Shown in pieces: positions 1 through 9,601 of a stretch of DNA of 64,000 nucleotides (its first letter is position 1; every line of letters begins with the position of its first letter). The notes beneath the pieces are model-generated. The model did not search any database. It saw only the letters and a list, made by a program, of their open reading frames with translations, and was not told where the DNA came from. Source of the stretch: Erwinia oleae (GTDB lineage: Bacteria; Pseudomonadota; Gammaproteobacteria; Enterobacterales; Enterobacteriaceae); NCBI RefSeq assembly GCF_000770305.1, contig NZ_JNVB01000008.1, positions 17,475 through 81,474 of the forward strand, given 5' to 3'. Made by a program: the position numbers and the translations under genes.

Positions 1-45
1 AAGGTGGCGATGGATATCGGTAAGGGGAAGCTGAGGATCAATCAT
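1..45 (-). CDS. add: Adenosine deaminase, N-terminal 15 codons (cut by window edge)
   Basis: The reverse strand from position 45 reads MIDPQLPLTDIHRHL, which matches the start of adenosine deaminase (adenosine to inosine plus ammonia). The HRH motif holds metal-ligand histidines of the amidohydrolase fold. Only the start is in the window. It lies after malY in the same direction, as in E. coli (malI-malX-malY-add). Confidence 0.85.
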   Translation of the reverse strand, partial: MIDPQLPLTDIHRHL

Positions 46-146
46 GATGGCGCACTCTGTTAATTTTTCATAAAAGTGCATAACAGTATAAAAACAATTT
101 GCGCAACTCCGCCAGCGAATTGCGCATCATAACAATTAACTGCCGT

Positions 147-1328
147 TTATTTATGCACCAGGCAGTCGTGAATGGCGGCAATCAGCCCATCCAGACCGCG
201 ATCGAGCTTACTGCGCGGACAACCCACATTGAGGCGGAGAAAACCCCGGCCGTCTTCACCATAGGTATAACCGGGCATGATTGCGACTTTTTGCTGCTCA
301 ATGAGCTTCTGCTGCAACAGGTCATCATCGATCTGTAGCGGCCTTAAATCGATCCACGCCAGATAGGTCGCCTCCGGCGGCGCCCACTCGAGAACGGGAA
401 AAGTGTTGTTCAGTCGATCGGCAACCCGCCGAAGGTTTTCGGCCAGGTAACTGCGTAATGCATCCAGCCAGCGCTCGCCCTCACGATAGGCGGCGATATG
501 TGCTGCCACCGCCATGACGGCCGGGGACGACAGACCATCGGCCTGTTTCAACGCCTGAAACCAGGCAAGACGATCCTGCTCATCGCTGATAAAACCATAT
601 GCGCCGGTCAGGGCAGGGATATTGAAACTTTTAGAGGCCGACGTGAACAAGGCCCAGCGATCGTGCGCCACCGCCGACCAGGGCGTGTGCGGCGTCGCGC
701 CTGTCACCATATCCATATGAATTTCATCGCTTATCACCCGCACGTCATAGCGCTGACACAGTGACGCCATCTGCGCCAACTCCTCGCGCCGCCACACTTT
801 GCCGGTAGGATTATGCGGGCTGCACAATAATAAAATTTTGCACTGCGGCTGCGCCAGCAGCGCTTCAAGCGCAACCATATCGCACCGCCACGTCGCGCCC
901 TGCTTATGCAGCGACAGCGCGCGCACCGTGCGCTGGTTGCCTTCAATGACCTTGTAAAAGGCGTCGTAGGCTGGCGTATGGATCACCACGCCGTCACCCG
1001 GCGACGACCAGCGGCGGATCATCTGCGCCACCATATAGATCACCGATGGCCCGTAAACAAGCTGCCGTCTGTCAACAGTCAGCCCGAAGCGGTGTTGATA
1101 CCAGTGGCACACGGCGGAGAGAAAATCATCATGCTGCCAGCGGCTGTAGCCAAACACCCCGTGCGCGACGCGCTGTTGAAGCGCATCAATCACGCACGGC
1201 GCGGTGGCAAAATCCATATCCGAGATAGTGAAGGGCAGTAAATCGTCGTGGCCGAAGCGGTCGGTGATAAAATCCCACTGGGTGCACCAGCTACCGCGGC
1301 GATCCACCACCCGATCAAAATCAAACAT
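147..1328 (-). CDS. malY: Cystathionine beta-lyase / maltose-system modulator MalY
   Basis: A PLP-dependent aminotransferase-fold enzyme of 393 residues (E. coli MalY about 390). It has beta-cystathionase activity, and in E. coli it also antagonises MalT, the maltose activator. The PLP lysine is K233 in SASKSFNIPAL, and the LLCSPHNPTGKVW cofactor motif lies near 168-179. ATG at 1328 is preferred over an in-frame GTG two codons upstream because GAGG sits 5 bases before the ATG. It follows malX by about 40 bases and should share its MalI-controlled transcript. Since malX is broken here, malY may be the only working product of the operon. Confidence 0.95.
   Translation of the reverse strand: MFDFDRVVDRRGSWCTQWDFITDRFGHDDLLPFTISDMDFATAPCVIDALQQRVAHGVFGYSRWQHDDFLSAVCHWYQHRFGLTVDRRQLVYGPSVIYMVAQMIRRWSSPGDGVVIHTPAYDAFYKVIEGNQRTVRALSLHKQGATWRCDMVALEALLAQPQCKILLLCSPHNPTGKVWRREELAQMASLCQRYDVRVISDEIHMDMVTGATPHTPWSAVAHDRWALFTSASKSFNIPALTGAYGFISDEQDRLAWFQALKQADGLSSPAVMAVAAHIAAYREGERWLDALRSYLAENLRRVADRLNNTFPVLEWAPPEATYLAWIDLRPLQIDDDLLQQKLIEQQKVAIMPGYTYGEDGRGFLRLNVGCPRSKLDRGLDGLIAAIHDCLVHK
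611..618 (+). promoter_or_regulatory. KOPS octamer
   Basis: GGGCAGGG inside malY, pointing toward dif. Confidence 0.55.
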
Positions 1329-1370
1329 AGTCACCTCAATAAAAACGGGCCTGAACGGCCCGATCTGACC

Positions 1371-2191
1371 TCAGGCGGACGCGGTGTGCATCATGCTCGC
1401 CATCTCATCCTTTACCGACTGAACCTGCGGCCCGATGACCACCTGAAGATTGTGCTGGTTCAGATGAACCACGCCAATGACCCGGTTGGACTTCAGCGCG
1501 GCGTCATCCACCAGGCTCATGTCTTTGACCGACAGGCGCAGGCGCGTCAGGCAATTATCCAGCGAGGTGATATTTTCCACACCGCCCAGCGCTGCCAGAA
1601 TGGCCGGCGTATTGTAGCCGGACTTACCGGCCACCGCGGCGGAGAAAGTTTTTTCGACGCTGGCGCTCTCCAGCTCACGGCCAGGCGTTTTAATATTAAA
1701 ACGGGTAATGGCAAAGCGGAAAATCAGGTAGTAGCTGACGAACCAGATGGCGGCCACCACCGGCACCAGATACCATTTGGTCTGCAAACCGTGCAGGATG
1801 CCGAACACCACAAAATCGATCACGTTGCCGTCGGTGTTGCCGATGGTGACGCCCAATACCGCCATCACCGTAAAGCCCAGTCCGGTCAGCACGGCGTGGA
1901 TCAAATAGAGGAACTGTTTTCCCGCGCCATACCCAGAGGGATGGCAATGGCAAACATCACCGGCAGGTAGCTGAAGGCGAATGACCCCATTTTACTCATC
2001 CAGGTAAAAATGAGCTGAAGCACGGTATTCCCCAGGAAAGGGATCAGGGTGATCACATCGTGGCTACTGAGCGAACTGCCGATCCCCATCAGGATCCCAC
2101 AGAAAGAGAGCAGCGCAACGGGCAACATAAAGGTCTTTCCAAGGCTCTGGAAAAACTCCCAGAGCGTGATTTTCTGTTTGGTGGCGGACAT
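1371..2191 (-). pseudogene. malX: malX PTS EIICB gene with large internal deletion and frame break
   Basis: MalX is a glucose/maltose-type PTS permease (EIIC plus EIIB, about 530 residues in E. coli). The first ~95 codons (start ATG 2191 with GGAGAA before it) are normal through the segment ending IPLGMAREN. The sequence then jumps to the EIIC end (FLYLIHAVLTGLGF) and a complete EIIB domain with its cysteine in SLDNCLTRLRL. About 255 residues of EIIC (roughly 0.76 kb) are missing, and the join near 1905-1915 also shifts the frame, giving a stop at 1901. No functional transporter can be made. Downstream malY is intact. Confidence 0.93.
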
Positions 2192-2238
2192 AGGTTCTCC
2201 TGGCAAAAAAATGCTCAGCCACTGCTGAGGTAAAAAAT

Positions 2239-2254
2239 GATAAAACGTTTTACC
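2239..2254. promoter_or_regulatory. MalI operator, malX-proximal
   Basis: GATAAAACGTTTTACC is a near-perfect 16-bp palindrome of the LacI-family type with a central ACGT. It lies 48 bases upstream of the malX start. A second copy of the half-site pattern lies next to malI, as expected for the divergent malI/malXY control region. Confidence 0.8.
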
Positions 2255-2263
2255 GACCATGAA

Positions 2264-2279
2264 TGCGCGAGCGATCACA
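2264..2279. promoter_or_regulatory. Possible CRP site in malI-malX intergenic region
   Basis: TGCGCGAGCGATCACA has one perfect CRP half-site (TCACA) and a weak one (3 of 5) at the right spacing. It sits between the two MalI operators. E. coli malI/malX is CRP-dependent with sites in this interval, so the position supports the call more than the sequence does. Confidence 0.45.
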
Positions 2280-2317
2280 CTCCTGATACGCTTAAGAGTT
2301 TTCTTTAATTTCATGAA

Positions 2318-2333
2318 GGTGTAACGTTTTACC
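2318..2333. promoter_or_regulatory. MalI operator, malI-proximal
   Basis: GGTGTAACGTTTTACC shares the TAACGTTTTACC core with the operator at 2239. It lies 38 bases before the malI start and fits autoregulation of malI. Confidence 0.7.
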
Positions 2334-2371
2334 CATGGTGCTAAAAGCTGATACCAGCAACGGGTTAAAAA

Positions 2372-3403
2372 ATGTCGCAGAAGAAAATTACCATCAATGA
2401 TGTTGCTGACGAGGCGGGTGTTTCGGTCACTACTGTATCTATGGTGCTGTCCGGAAAAGGACGTATTTCAACAGCGACCGCAGAACGGGTCAACCAGGCG
2501 ATTGAAGCGCTGGGGTTTGTCCGCAACCGTTCGGCGGCCATGCTGCGCGGTGGTGAAAGCGGCGTGATTGGGCTGATCGTGCGTGACATCTGCCATCCTT
2601 TTTATGCGGAAATGACCGCCGGACTCAGCGAAGGGCTGGAAGCGCAGGGCAAGGTACTGTTTCTGACGCAAAGCGGCGCGCGCGGTCAGAATATTGATCG
2701 CTGCTTTGATTCTTTGGCGGCGCAAGGCGTGGAGGGGATTGTATTGGGCGGCGGCGCGGAAAACGCGGCCCATCTGGTGGGTAAAGCACGCGAGCAGCAG
2801 ATCGCGTTGATCTGCGCGTCACGCGCGTCAAGCCTTGATGAGACGGATACCATTCGCCCTGATAACCTGCACGCTGCGAAAATGGCAACCGAGTACCTGA
2901 TCCGTCGCGGTCATCACTGCATTGCGTGGCTGGGCGGCTCCGGCTCGTCACTCACCCGCGCGGAGCGCATTGGCGGCTACTGTGCCACTCTGATGCAATA
3001 CGGTTTGCCGTTCCGCAGCGAGTGGATCGTCGAATGTGGGCGCCAGCAGCGCGACGTGGCCGCATTGACCGAGCAGCTGATCCATCAGCATCCCACTATC
3101 ACCGCCGTGCTGTGCCATAACGCCTCTGTCGCGCTGGGATGCTATTTCGGCCTGCAACGCACCGGCAGAACCATCGGTAAGGGCGCAGTAGACAGCTATT
3201 ATGGACAGCAGATGGCGTTGGTAGGATTTGGCGACGTGCCGGAAGCGGAACTCACCGATCCACCGCTGACTTTTGTCACCAGTTCGGCGCGGGAAATCGG
3301 TCGCAGCGCAGCGCAGCGGCTGTTACAGCGGATGGCGGACAGGCAGGGGGCGGTACAGAGCGTGATCCTGCCGCCGATATTGATTGAGCGGGGATCGGCA
3401 TAA
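2372..3403 (+). CDS. malI: LacI-family repressor MalI
   Basis: A 343-residue LacI/GalR-family repressor (E. coli MalI 342). Residues about 6-27 (ITINDVADEAGVSVTTVSMVLSGKGRIS) are the helix-turn-helix and start of the hinge; the rest is the periplasmic-binding-protein-like effector domain. It is divergent from malX/malY and two operator-like palindromes lie between them. The inducer in E. coli is unknown. A hairpin terminator follows the stop codon. Confidence 0.95.
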   Translation: MSQKKITINDVADEAGVSVTTVSMVLSGKGRISTATAERVNQAIEALGFVRNRSAAMLRGGESGVIGLIVRDICHPFYAEMTAGLSEGLEAQGKVLFLTQSGARGQNIDRCFDSLAAQGVEGIVLGGGAENAAHLVGKAREQQIALICASRASSLDETDTIRPDNLHAAKMATEYLIRRGHHCIAWLGGSGSSLTRAERIGGYCATLMQYGLPFRSEWIVECGRQQRDVAALTEQLIHQHPTITAVLCHNASVALGCYFGLQRTGRTIGKGAVDSYYGQQMALVGFGDVPEAELTDPPLTFVTSSAREIGRSAAQRLLQRMADRQGAVQSVILPPILIERGSA

Positions 3404-3430
3404 AAAAGGGGCGCCGAAAGCGCCCCGATA
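3402..3430. terminator. Terminator between malI and ydgA
   Basis: Stem GGGGCGC (3408-3414), loop CGAAA, stem GCGCCCC (3420-3426). A run of A on the left gives a U-tract on the - strand, so it best serves ydgA; it may also stop malI. Confidence 0.85.
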
Positions 3431-3442
3431 AAAGGTTTACTA

Positions 3443-4996
3443 TTAAGGCTGCTGCAACGGCACGTTTGGTTGCGCCTGAGGTTGCGCCGGCGCCTGCGGC
3501 GCGGGCTGAACCTGCGGCATCATACCGCCAAGCATGTAGCGCGCCAGGAACTGATCGAGCGGCAGCTTATCGCCATTCATGGTCACCTGGCCGGAAGCGT
3601 ATTGCAGACGGGTGACAATGTTGTTGTCCTGCTGCGTGGTCAGCTTAAACATCTGGCCCATCGCCGCCAGGCCTTTGACCTGCTGCTCGGCCAGTTTCTT
3701 CGCATCGTCTTCCTTGTAGCCTTCCGTCATCGCCACACGGGTCATCAGCTCGGTCGCCATGTCCATTGAGATGGTCAGCTTGCCGTCCAGCGTTTTCAGG
3801 ACGTTATCAACCGCCTGGCCGATATCCTGCGGCTGGGCGTTACCGCCGGAGGGATCTTTAAAGTGGAGGGCCAGGTTGAAACTGCTTTCGCCTTTATCAT
3901 TTTTCCAGCTCAGCGGCGCGATGTTCACTACCGGATCGCCTTTCAGCAGCAGCGGCAGATTGGTGCTGAAAATTTCACTCATTCGCTGCTGATAGCGCTC
4001 AGGATTATCGCTGATGCCGGGCTCATTCATCAGCGCCTGCACCTGCTGATTGTAGTTTTCAGAGAAGGCTTTCATGGCTTTGGCATCAAACTGTGACAGC
4101 TTGATGCCAAGCTTCGCCTGGCCGAAGTTCTGCTTCTGCACCTTCAGCGCATCCAGGGTGTAGTCGATGCTGCCCGAGATCAGGCTCTTATCAGAATCAA
4201 ATGAGGATTTACCGTTCAGGCCTTCCGCGGTAAACGCTTCTTCGCCGTTGACCGCTGCGGTGAGTTTTTTCAGCGAGATGTGCTGATCGCCGATACGCAT
4301 GCCTTCCGCGCTCAGATGCGTATTGGCGTCCAGCGACAGGCCGTTAGCGGTAAAAAGTACCGGCATGTCGTACTGATTTTTCGCGGTGAGCAGCACGCTC
4401 TCCAGCTCGCCGTTTAAGCTCACCTTATCGCCTTTATCATCAGCATCGACCTTGAAGGTGCCGCCGTTGGAGGCAAAACGTTCGCCGGTTTGCGCATTGT
4501 TATAATCGACCGGCAGCAAATGGATATCGGATGCCGTTGCGCCGCCGTAACCAATACGGGTTTCGGCCTTCACGATGGATTCGCCTTTGGTCATTTCAAA
4601 CAGCTTTTTAACCGCATCGGTATTTTCCAGCTGCGTATGCACCGACGCCATGCTTGGGATCAGGTTAAACTTTTTCAACTGCGCCAGCGGAAAGGGGCCG
4701 TGATCGATTTTCTCGTTAAAAACCACGCTCTGGCCTGGTTTAATGATGGAATTGTCTTCGGTTTGTGAACTGGACTGAAGTACGAACCGCGCGGTACTGC
4801 TGAACACGCCACGGTTAAAATCCTGATAGCTGAGCCGTAAGCGGCTCTCTGGCGCCATGGTATTTAACTGAGCATTTGCGTTTTGCACCAGCTCGCCCAT
4901 GTTTTTCTCAAGCTGCTTACCGGTAAACCAGGCGGCGCCGGTCCAAATCACGCCAAGCGCAACGACCACGCCTACTGCTATCTTCGTCTTTTTCAT
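3443..4996 (-). CDS. ydgA: YdgA family DUF945 protein
   Basis: A 517-residue DUF945 protein (E. coli YdgA about 502). The ATG at 4996 follows AGGACG; the open frame runs further upstream but lacks family similarity there. Residues 1-20 (MKKTKIAVGVVVALGVIWTG) are an uncleaved signal-anchor, so most of the protein should be periplasmic or in the inner membrane. The C-terminus is rich in Pro and Gln. Function is unproven in the family. It follows manA in the same direction but a terminator lies between them. Confidence 0.9.
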   Translation of the reverse strand: MKKTKIAVGVVVALGVIWTGAAWFTGKQLEKNMGELVQNANAQLNTMAPESRLRLSYQDFNRGVFSSTARFVLQSSSQTEDNSIIKPGQSVVFNEKIDHGPFPLAQLKKFNLIPSMASVHTQLENTDAVKKLFEMTKGESIVKAETRIGYGGATASDIHLLPVDYNNAQTGERFASNGGTFKVDADDKGDKVSLNGELESVLLTAKNQYDMPVLFTANGLSLDANTHLSAEGMRIGDQHISLKKLTAAVNGEEAFTAEGLNGKSSFDSDKSLISGSIDYTLDALKVQKQNFGQAKLGIKLSQFDAKAMKAFSENYNQQVQALMNEPGISDNPERYQQRMSEIFSTNLPLLLKGDPVVNIAPLSWKNDKGESSFNLALHFKDPSGGNAQPQDIGQAVDNVLKTLDGKLTISMDMATELMTRVAMTEGYKEDDAKKLAEQQVKGLAAMGQMFKLTTQQDNNIVTRLQYASGQVTMNGDKLPLDQFLARYMLGGMMPQVQPAPQAPAQPQAQPNVPLQQP

Positions 4997-5060
4997 TTGC
5001 CATTCGTCCTTTAAGTCCTGGTGCCGACACGTCCGCCCTGCGGACAACTGCCCGGCGATA

Positions 5061-5085
5061 AAAAAACGCCCACCGGGCGTTTTTT
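5061..5085. terminator. Terminator downstream of manA
   Basis: Stem ACGCCC (5066-5071), 3-base loop, stem GGGCGT (5075-5080), with A-run on one side and T-run on the other. It separates manA from ydgA. Confidence 0.85.
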
Positions 5086-5126
5086 GCTTAAAACCTGAAT
5101 AATCATAGCAATTACCGCCGTTAACG

Positions 5127-6311
5127 TCAGCCGCTATTGCGCAAATCATTCCAGGCTCTGGCGACGCGCCCGTTACCGGCGAGCGTAACGGGAAACTCAT
5201 TCGCTGCGACAAAACAGGATTCGCCCGGTTTCAGCGAGAGGCTCTCTTCACCGTGGCTGACCAGCGCCTGGCCGTCGATACAGAACAGAATGGCCGCGCT
5301 CGTCTGCCGAACGGTAACGGGTTCGGCACTCAGGTGGTGGATTGAAAAAGCGAAATCCTCCACCGGCACCGGGAAATGCTGCGTCGCGCCATCGCTTACC
5401 GGCTGTGTCAACAGGCTGGCAAACGGTTTCGCTTCAAATTTCAGATTATCGAGCAGTTCCGGGATATCAATATACTTGGGCGTCAGGCCGGCGCGCAGAA
5501 CGTTATCCGAATTGGCCATGATCTCCAGCGCCACACCTTGCAGATAGGCGTGCGGCGTCTGCGCGAAGAGAAACATCGCTTCGCCTGGCTGAAGTTCAAT
5601 TACGTTCAGTAGCAGCGGCGAGAAGAGGCCGCTGTCGTCCGGATAAAATTCCGCAATCAGGCGAATGGTTTCCCACGGTTCGCCGTGCTGTCCGCGCAGT
5701 GTGGCTTTGAGCACATCAATCGCAAGACTTTTTTCTTCACCTTCCAGCGAAAGCAGGGCGGCAAACAGCGTCGCCAGGCCGTCGGTGTCAGGCAACTGAA
5801 GAAAATGTGCAATTGCCGGATGCGCGCCGGATAACGGCTGAAGAAGTGAAACGATTTCGTGCAGTTCGCGAAAGCCGTTGATCGCTTTGAAAGACGTTAA
5901 GGCATACACCAGCTCCGGCTTGTGATTCGCATCTTTATAATTACGATGGCCGGCGGTAAGGTCGATGCCTGCTGCATTTTCCTTTTCAAAGCCCTTTTCG
6001 GCTGCCGCTTTGCTGGGGTGAACCTGAATGGAGAGCGGCTGATCGGCACACAGCACTTTAAACAGAAACGGTAACTCGCCAAAGCGGGAAGCGACTGCCG
6101 CACCCAGCAGCGCGGTTTTGTCCGCGTCAATGACCTCACGAAGCGAGCGCGTTTCTGCTCCGGTCCTGACAGATGACGGGCTTTTGGGATGCGCGCCCAT
6201 CCAAAGTTCCGCCATCGGCAGCCGTTGCGGATTTTCAATACCGTAAAGTTCCGTTAATGCGCGGGGGCTGCCCCAGGCGTAATGTTGCAGCGAATTAATT
6301 AATTTTTGCAT
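5127..6311 (-). CDS. manA: Mannose-6-phosphate isomerase, class I
   Basis: Type I phosphomannose isomerase (394 residues; E. coli 391), a zinc cupin enzyme interconverting mannose-6-P and fructose-6-P for mannose use and GDP-sugar supply. Zinc-ligand motifs are visible: QVHPSK (near residue 97) and FLFAQTPHAYL (near 255). The N-terminus MQKLINSLQHYAWGSPRALTELYGI is typical. GGTGA precedes the ATG. It is divergent from fumC. Confidence 0.97.
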   Translation of the reverse strand: MQKLINSLQHYAWGSPRALTELYGIENPQRLPMAELWMGAHPKSPSSVRTGAETRSLREVIDADKTALLGAAVASRFGELPFLFKVLCADQPLSIQVHPSKAAAEKGFEKENAAGIDLTAGHRNYKDANHKPELVYALTSFKAINGFRELHEIVSLLQPLSGAHPAIAHFLQLPDTDGLATLFAALLSLEGEEKSLAIDVLKATLRGQHGEPWETIRLIAEFYPDDSGLFSPLLLNVIELQPGEAMFLFAQTPHAYLQGVALEIMANSDNVLRAGLTPKYIDIPELLDNLKFEAKPFASLLTQPVSDGATQHFPVPVEDFAFSIHHLSAEPVTVRQTSAAILFCIDGQALVSHGEESLSLKPGESCFVAANEFPVTLAGNGRVARAWNDLRNSG

Positions 6312-6504
6312 GTGGATTCACCAAAAATTTATATATCGCGTGTATTAAAACAGAAAACGGCGGTAAAGAGTCAATGCGTCATGAAATAAGCGTAATGCTG
6401 TCTCATAATGTTAAATTATTGTATGTCACCTCTGGCCCGCATCCTGCTTTTTGTGAGAGGGTAAGTGACTTATCTGTTAACTGTTGATACTTAAGGAGAG
6501 CACA

Positions 6505-7902
6505 ATGGCCGCCAATCGCATCGAAAAAGATTCAATGGGATCTGTCGACGTACCGGCTGACAAACTGTGGGGCGCGCAGACGCAACGCTCGCTGGAACAC
6601 TTCCGCATCTCAACCGAAAAAATGCCGGTCGAGCTGGTTAATGCGCTGGCGCTGACCAAGCGCGCGGCGGCGAAGGTCAATGGCGATCTGGGACTGCTGC
6701 CGGCCGAGCGTACCGACGCTGTCATTCGCGCGGCGGATGAGGTGCTGGCAGGCAAGCACAGCGCAGAGTTTCCGCTCGCTATCTGGCAGACCGGCTCCGG
6801 CACGCAGACAAACATGAATATGAATGAAGTGCTGGCGAATCGCGCCAGCGAACTGCTTGGCGGTGAGCGCGGCATGTCGCGCCTGGTCCATCCTAACGAT
6901 GACGTTAATAAAAGTCAGAGCTCCAATGACGTTTTCCCGACCGCGATGCACGTTGCGGCAGTGATTGCGGTGAAAGAGCACCTTATTCCACAGCTCAATG
7001 CGCTGCGGGATACGCTGAACCAGAAAGCAGAAGCGTACAAAGACATTGTGAAGATTGGCCGTACCCACCTTCAGGATGCCACGCCGCTGACCCTCGGCCA
7101 GGAGATCTCCGGCTGGGTGGCGATGCTGGAACATAATTTCAAACATATCGAGCAGAGCATTCCGCACGTCGCCGAACTGGCGCTGGGGGGAACTGCCGTT
7201 GGAACAGGGCTGAATACGCATCCTGAATACGCGGTTCGTGTCGCGAAAGAGCTGGCCGATCTCACGCATCAGCCTTTCGTCACCTCACCCAACAAATTTG
7301 AAGCGCTTGCCACCTGCGATGCGCTGGTTCATGCGCATGGCTCACTTAAAGGGCTGGCGGCCTCGTTAATGAAAATCGCCAATGATGTGCGCTGGCTCTC
7401 ATCCGGGCCGCGCTGCGGCATTGGGGAAATCGCTATTCCTGAAAATGAGCCGGGCAGTTCAATCATGCCAGGGAAAGTGAATCCGACGCAGTGTGAGGCG
7501 ATGACCATGCTCTGCTGTCAGGTTATTGGCAATGACGTTGCGGTCAATATGGGCGGCGCCTCCGGTAATTTTGAACTGAATGTTTATCGTCCGATGATTA
7601 TTCATAATTTCCTTCAGTCGGTTCGCCTGTTAGCAGATGGCATGGACAGTTTTAATCATCACTGCGCCGTTGGCATTGAGCCGAATCGCGATCGTATTTC
7701 GCAGTTGCTTAATGAATCGCTGATGCTGGTCACCGCCTTAAATACGCATATTGGTTACGATAAAGCCGCTGAAATTGCCAAGAAGGCGCATAAGGAAGGA
7801 CTGACGCTGAAAGCATCTGCGTTGAAACTGGGATATCTTACCGAAGAACAGTTTGATGAATGGGTACGTCCTGAGGAAATGGTAGGCAGCATGAAATCCT
7901 GA
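6505..7902 (+). CDS. fumC: Fumarate hydratase, class II
   Basis: Iron-free, oxidation-resistant fumarase of the TCA cycle (fumarate to malate). It has 465 residues (E. coli 467). The superfamily signature [11 protein letters not shown] is present near residues 316-326. The ATG at 6505 sits after TTAAGGAG; the open frame extends 7 codons upstream to a TTG, which is rejected. No fumA lies upstream here; manA is divergent across 193 bases. In E. coli the homologue is SoxRS- and oxygen-controlled; I did not identify a convincing soxbox. Confidence 0.98.
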   Translation: MAANRIEKDSMGSVDVPADKLWGAQTQRSLEHFRISTEKMPVELVNALALTKRAAAKVNGDLGLLPAERTDAVIRAADEVLAGKHSAEFPLAIWQTGSGTQTNMNMNEVLANRASELLGGERGMSRLVHPNDDVNKSQSSNDVFPTAMHVAAVIAVKEHLIPQLNALRDTLNQKAEAYKDIVKIGRTHLQDATPLTLGQEISGWVAMLEHNFKHIEQSIPHVAELALGGTAVGTGLNTHPEYAVRVAKELADLTHQPFVTSPNKFEALATCDALVHAHGSLKGLAASLMKIANDVRWLSSGPRCGIGEIAIPENEPGSSIMPGKVNPTQCEAMTMLCCQVIGNDVAVNMGGASGNFELNVYRPMIIHNFLQSVRLLADGMDSFNHHCAVGIEPNRDRISQLLNESLMLVTALNTHIGYDKAAEIAKKAHKEGLTLKASALKLGYLTEEQFDEWVRPEEMVGSMKS

Positions 7903-7917
7903 TTTCCATCCTATTGT

Positions 7918-7948
7918 AAAAGGCGAAGGTTTCTTCGCCTTTTTTTTA
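7918..7948. terminator. Terminator between convergent fumC and tus
   Basis: Stem AAGGCGAAG (7920-7928), loop GTTT, stem CTTCGCCTT (7933-7941), followed by a T-run. A shorter A-run on the left may let it serve tus as well. Confidence 0.9.
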
Positions 7949-7960
7949 GTTTAATAAATT

Positions 7961-8890
7961 TTAAATCAGCCGATCGCTGTAGAGATGAAGACGAGGAACG
8001 ATCGGATACAGGGGTTTTGCATCAGGCTTGTAACGATATGTCACTTTAGTTTGATCATAATTCAGCAGTTCGCCAATTTTCGGTACGCTGCCCGCATCCG
8101 GGCAAAGCGCAATCAATGGAGAAGGGCAGGCGAATTGCGTCTGCTTTTGTTGTTGTTTATTCCACACTCTCGCTATTGGCTGGACCTTTACCGGACGTTT
8201 AATCCTCAGGACGGCTGAGGCAGGAAGCGATTTAATTGCGGCCATCTCTTCTTCTAATTTTTCCGCCCACTGCTCCCGGCTCCACGGCGCGACTGAACGC
8301 CCCGCAGCAATGCTTTTCTCCAGATTATGCAGGATCTCTTTGTGGCTGACTTTCTTAATAATATGCTTGTTTGCCCAGCCAAAACGCACGGAATCAGGCG
8401 CGTCGAGAAGCGTAATTGAACGATATGCGTTCAGCGTTATAAGGCCAGGGATATGTGTATGGACAAATTCAAAGCGTTCTTCACTGGCCACGCCCGACTC
8501 AATGGTAATAATTTCTTCGAGTCGTTTCTTCAGGTTATTAATGCTTTCTGTAATCTGATGGATTGCCATAAACGCCTGGGGCGCTGCTTCAACGCATATT
8601 ACACCCGGTAAACGCACGGCAGCTTTCGTACTGATCGTTTCCGACTGATGATGTATAAAAAGACGGGTGAAATGTTTGAGTGTGCGGTCAAGAGCCGGTT
8701 GGGCCAGATGCTGCTCAACCGCAATCTGGTTGACAGGTTCATGCTCGTTTCCCTTATTGATAGCAGGTAATTCAAACACGCGGGCAGCAAACAAGCGTTG
8801 CTCTTGCAGCCTGTCGCAAAGGGCAGAAAGGCTTGTTTCCAGGTCGGCGACGCAGCGGTGCAGCCTGTCGATAGCATCATGGCGACTCAT
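7961..8890 (-). CDS. tus: Replication terminus site-binding protein Tus
   Basis: Tus binds Ter sites as a monomer and halts DnaB helicase in one direction. The protein has 309 residues, the same as E. coli. The lock residues that capture the flipped cytosine at Ter position 6 are conserved in place: F140, H144 and G149 in the stretch FEFVHTHIPGL. The C-terminal DNA-contact motifs IKRPVKVQPIARVW and CPSPLIALCPD are also kept. A Ter site overlaps the leader 6 bases before the start codon, so Tus should repress its own transcription. It is convergent with fumC, as in E. coli. Confidence 0.98.
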   Translation of the reverse strand: MSRHDAIDRLHRCVADLETSLSALCDRLQEQRLFAARVFELPAINKGNEHEPVNQIAVEQHLAQPALDRTLKHFTRLFIHHQSETISTKAAVRLPGVICVEAAPQAFMAIHQITESINNLKKRLEEIITIESGVASEERFEFVHTHIPGLITLNAYRSITLLDAPDSVRFGWANKHIIKKVSHKEILHNLEKSIAAGRSVAPWSREQWAEKLEEEMAAIKSLPASAVLRIKRPVKVQPIARVWNKQQQKQTQFACPSPLIALCPDAGSVPKIGELLNYDQTKVTYRYKPDAKPLYPIVPRLHLYSDRLI

Positions 8891-8896
8891 ATTTAT

Positions 8897-8915
8897 CCTT
8901 AGTTACAACATGCTT
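8897..8915 (-). promoter_or_regulatory. Ter site overlapping the tus leader
   Basis: On the - strand this reads AAGCATGTTGTAACTAAGG and matches the Ter core AGNATGTTGTAACTAA with no mismatch. The G of GC6 lies at the high-coordinate end, so by the E. coli Tus-Ter model forks moving toward lower coordinates are blocked. It corresponds to E. coli TerB, which overlaps the tus promoter. Confidence 0.95.
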
Positions 8916-9046
8916 AAAAGCTGGAAAATACTTCGCAGTGATATCCGTTATATTAGCAAAGACATTAATGATTAAAGAAGAAAAATTAATAAGAGCAGGG
9001 GAGACGATGCTGGCTGCGCCAATGGGGCCGACGCAGCCGGGAGAAA

Positions 9047-9448
9047 TTAAATCAGGAAGTCTTCCAGTTTTTTACCCTGGTCAAGCGCCTGCTTAATAAT
9101 TGCAGGCGTACGACCCTGGCCGGTCCATGATTTGGTTTCGCCATTCTCGTCTTTATACTGGTATTTTGCCGGACGCGGTGCACGCTTGGAACGTGATTTA
9201 GCAGAACCCGCATCAACAGAAGTCAGTTCGCTAAGATCGATACCGTCGTCGAGCAGCATTTGACGATATTTAGCCAACTTCTCTTCTTTTTCTTTGATTT
9301 CAGAAGCCAGTGCCGCTTCCGAATCACGACGCTCGTTAACAACGGCTTCGAGTTTTTCCAGCATCTCTTCAAGTTCAGTTAAAGAAACTTCACGAGCCTG
9401 TGCACGAAGAGTTCGAATGTTATTTAATACTTTCAGAGTTTCGCTCAT
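9047..9448 (-). CDS. hns: H-NS family nucleoid-associated repressor
   Basis: 133 residues. Residues 1-65 ([20 protein letters not shown]...) are the coiled-coil oligomerisation domain; a basic linker ([12 protein letters not shown]) follows; the C-terminal domain carries the AT-hook-like core QGR at 111-113 in SWTGQGRTP. It represses AT-rich, often foreign, DNA. It resembles H-NS more than StpA in the N-terminus and linker. The open frame runs 36 codons upstream of ATG 9448, but only the shorter form fits the family. In E. coli hns sits beside galU/tdk, not tus, so this may be a second copy. Confidence 0.9.
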   Translation of the reverse strand: MSETLKVLNNIRTLRAQAREVSLTELEEMLEKLEAVVNERRDSEAALASEIKEKEEKLAKYRQMLLDDGIDLSELTSVDAGSAKSRSKRAPRPAKYQYKDENGETKSWTGQGRTPAIIKQALDQGKKLEDFLI

Positions 9449-9601
9449 AAAGAAATCCGTAGTGTTGGGTTGAAAATTAATCAGTGTACGATTCGAAGGC
9501 CAGTGTACAGATAAATTCGTCGGTAAAAAACACCTAATTAATAAAATAATGCGCAATTACCACTGTTTTTCTTTTTTTATGCGAAGACGATCAACCATCA
9601 G

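Noticed and set aside
1248..1970. 240-codon open frame on + opposite malY/malX
   Set aside because: Composition is His/Arg/Gln-rich as for an antisense shadow, and the - strand has clear family matches.
3443..5212. Longer 589-residue form of YdgA starting at 5212
   Set aside because: The extra 72 residues run through the manA terminator and into the manA 3' end, lack similarity, and a good ribosome site marks ATG 4996.
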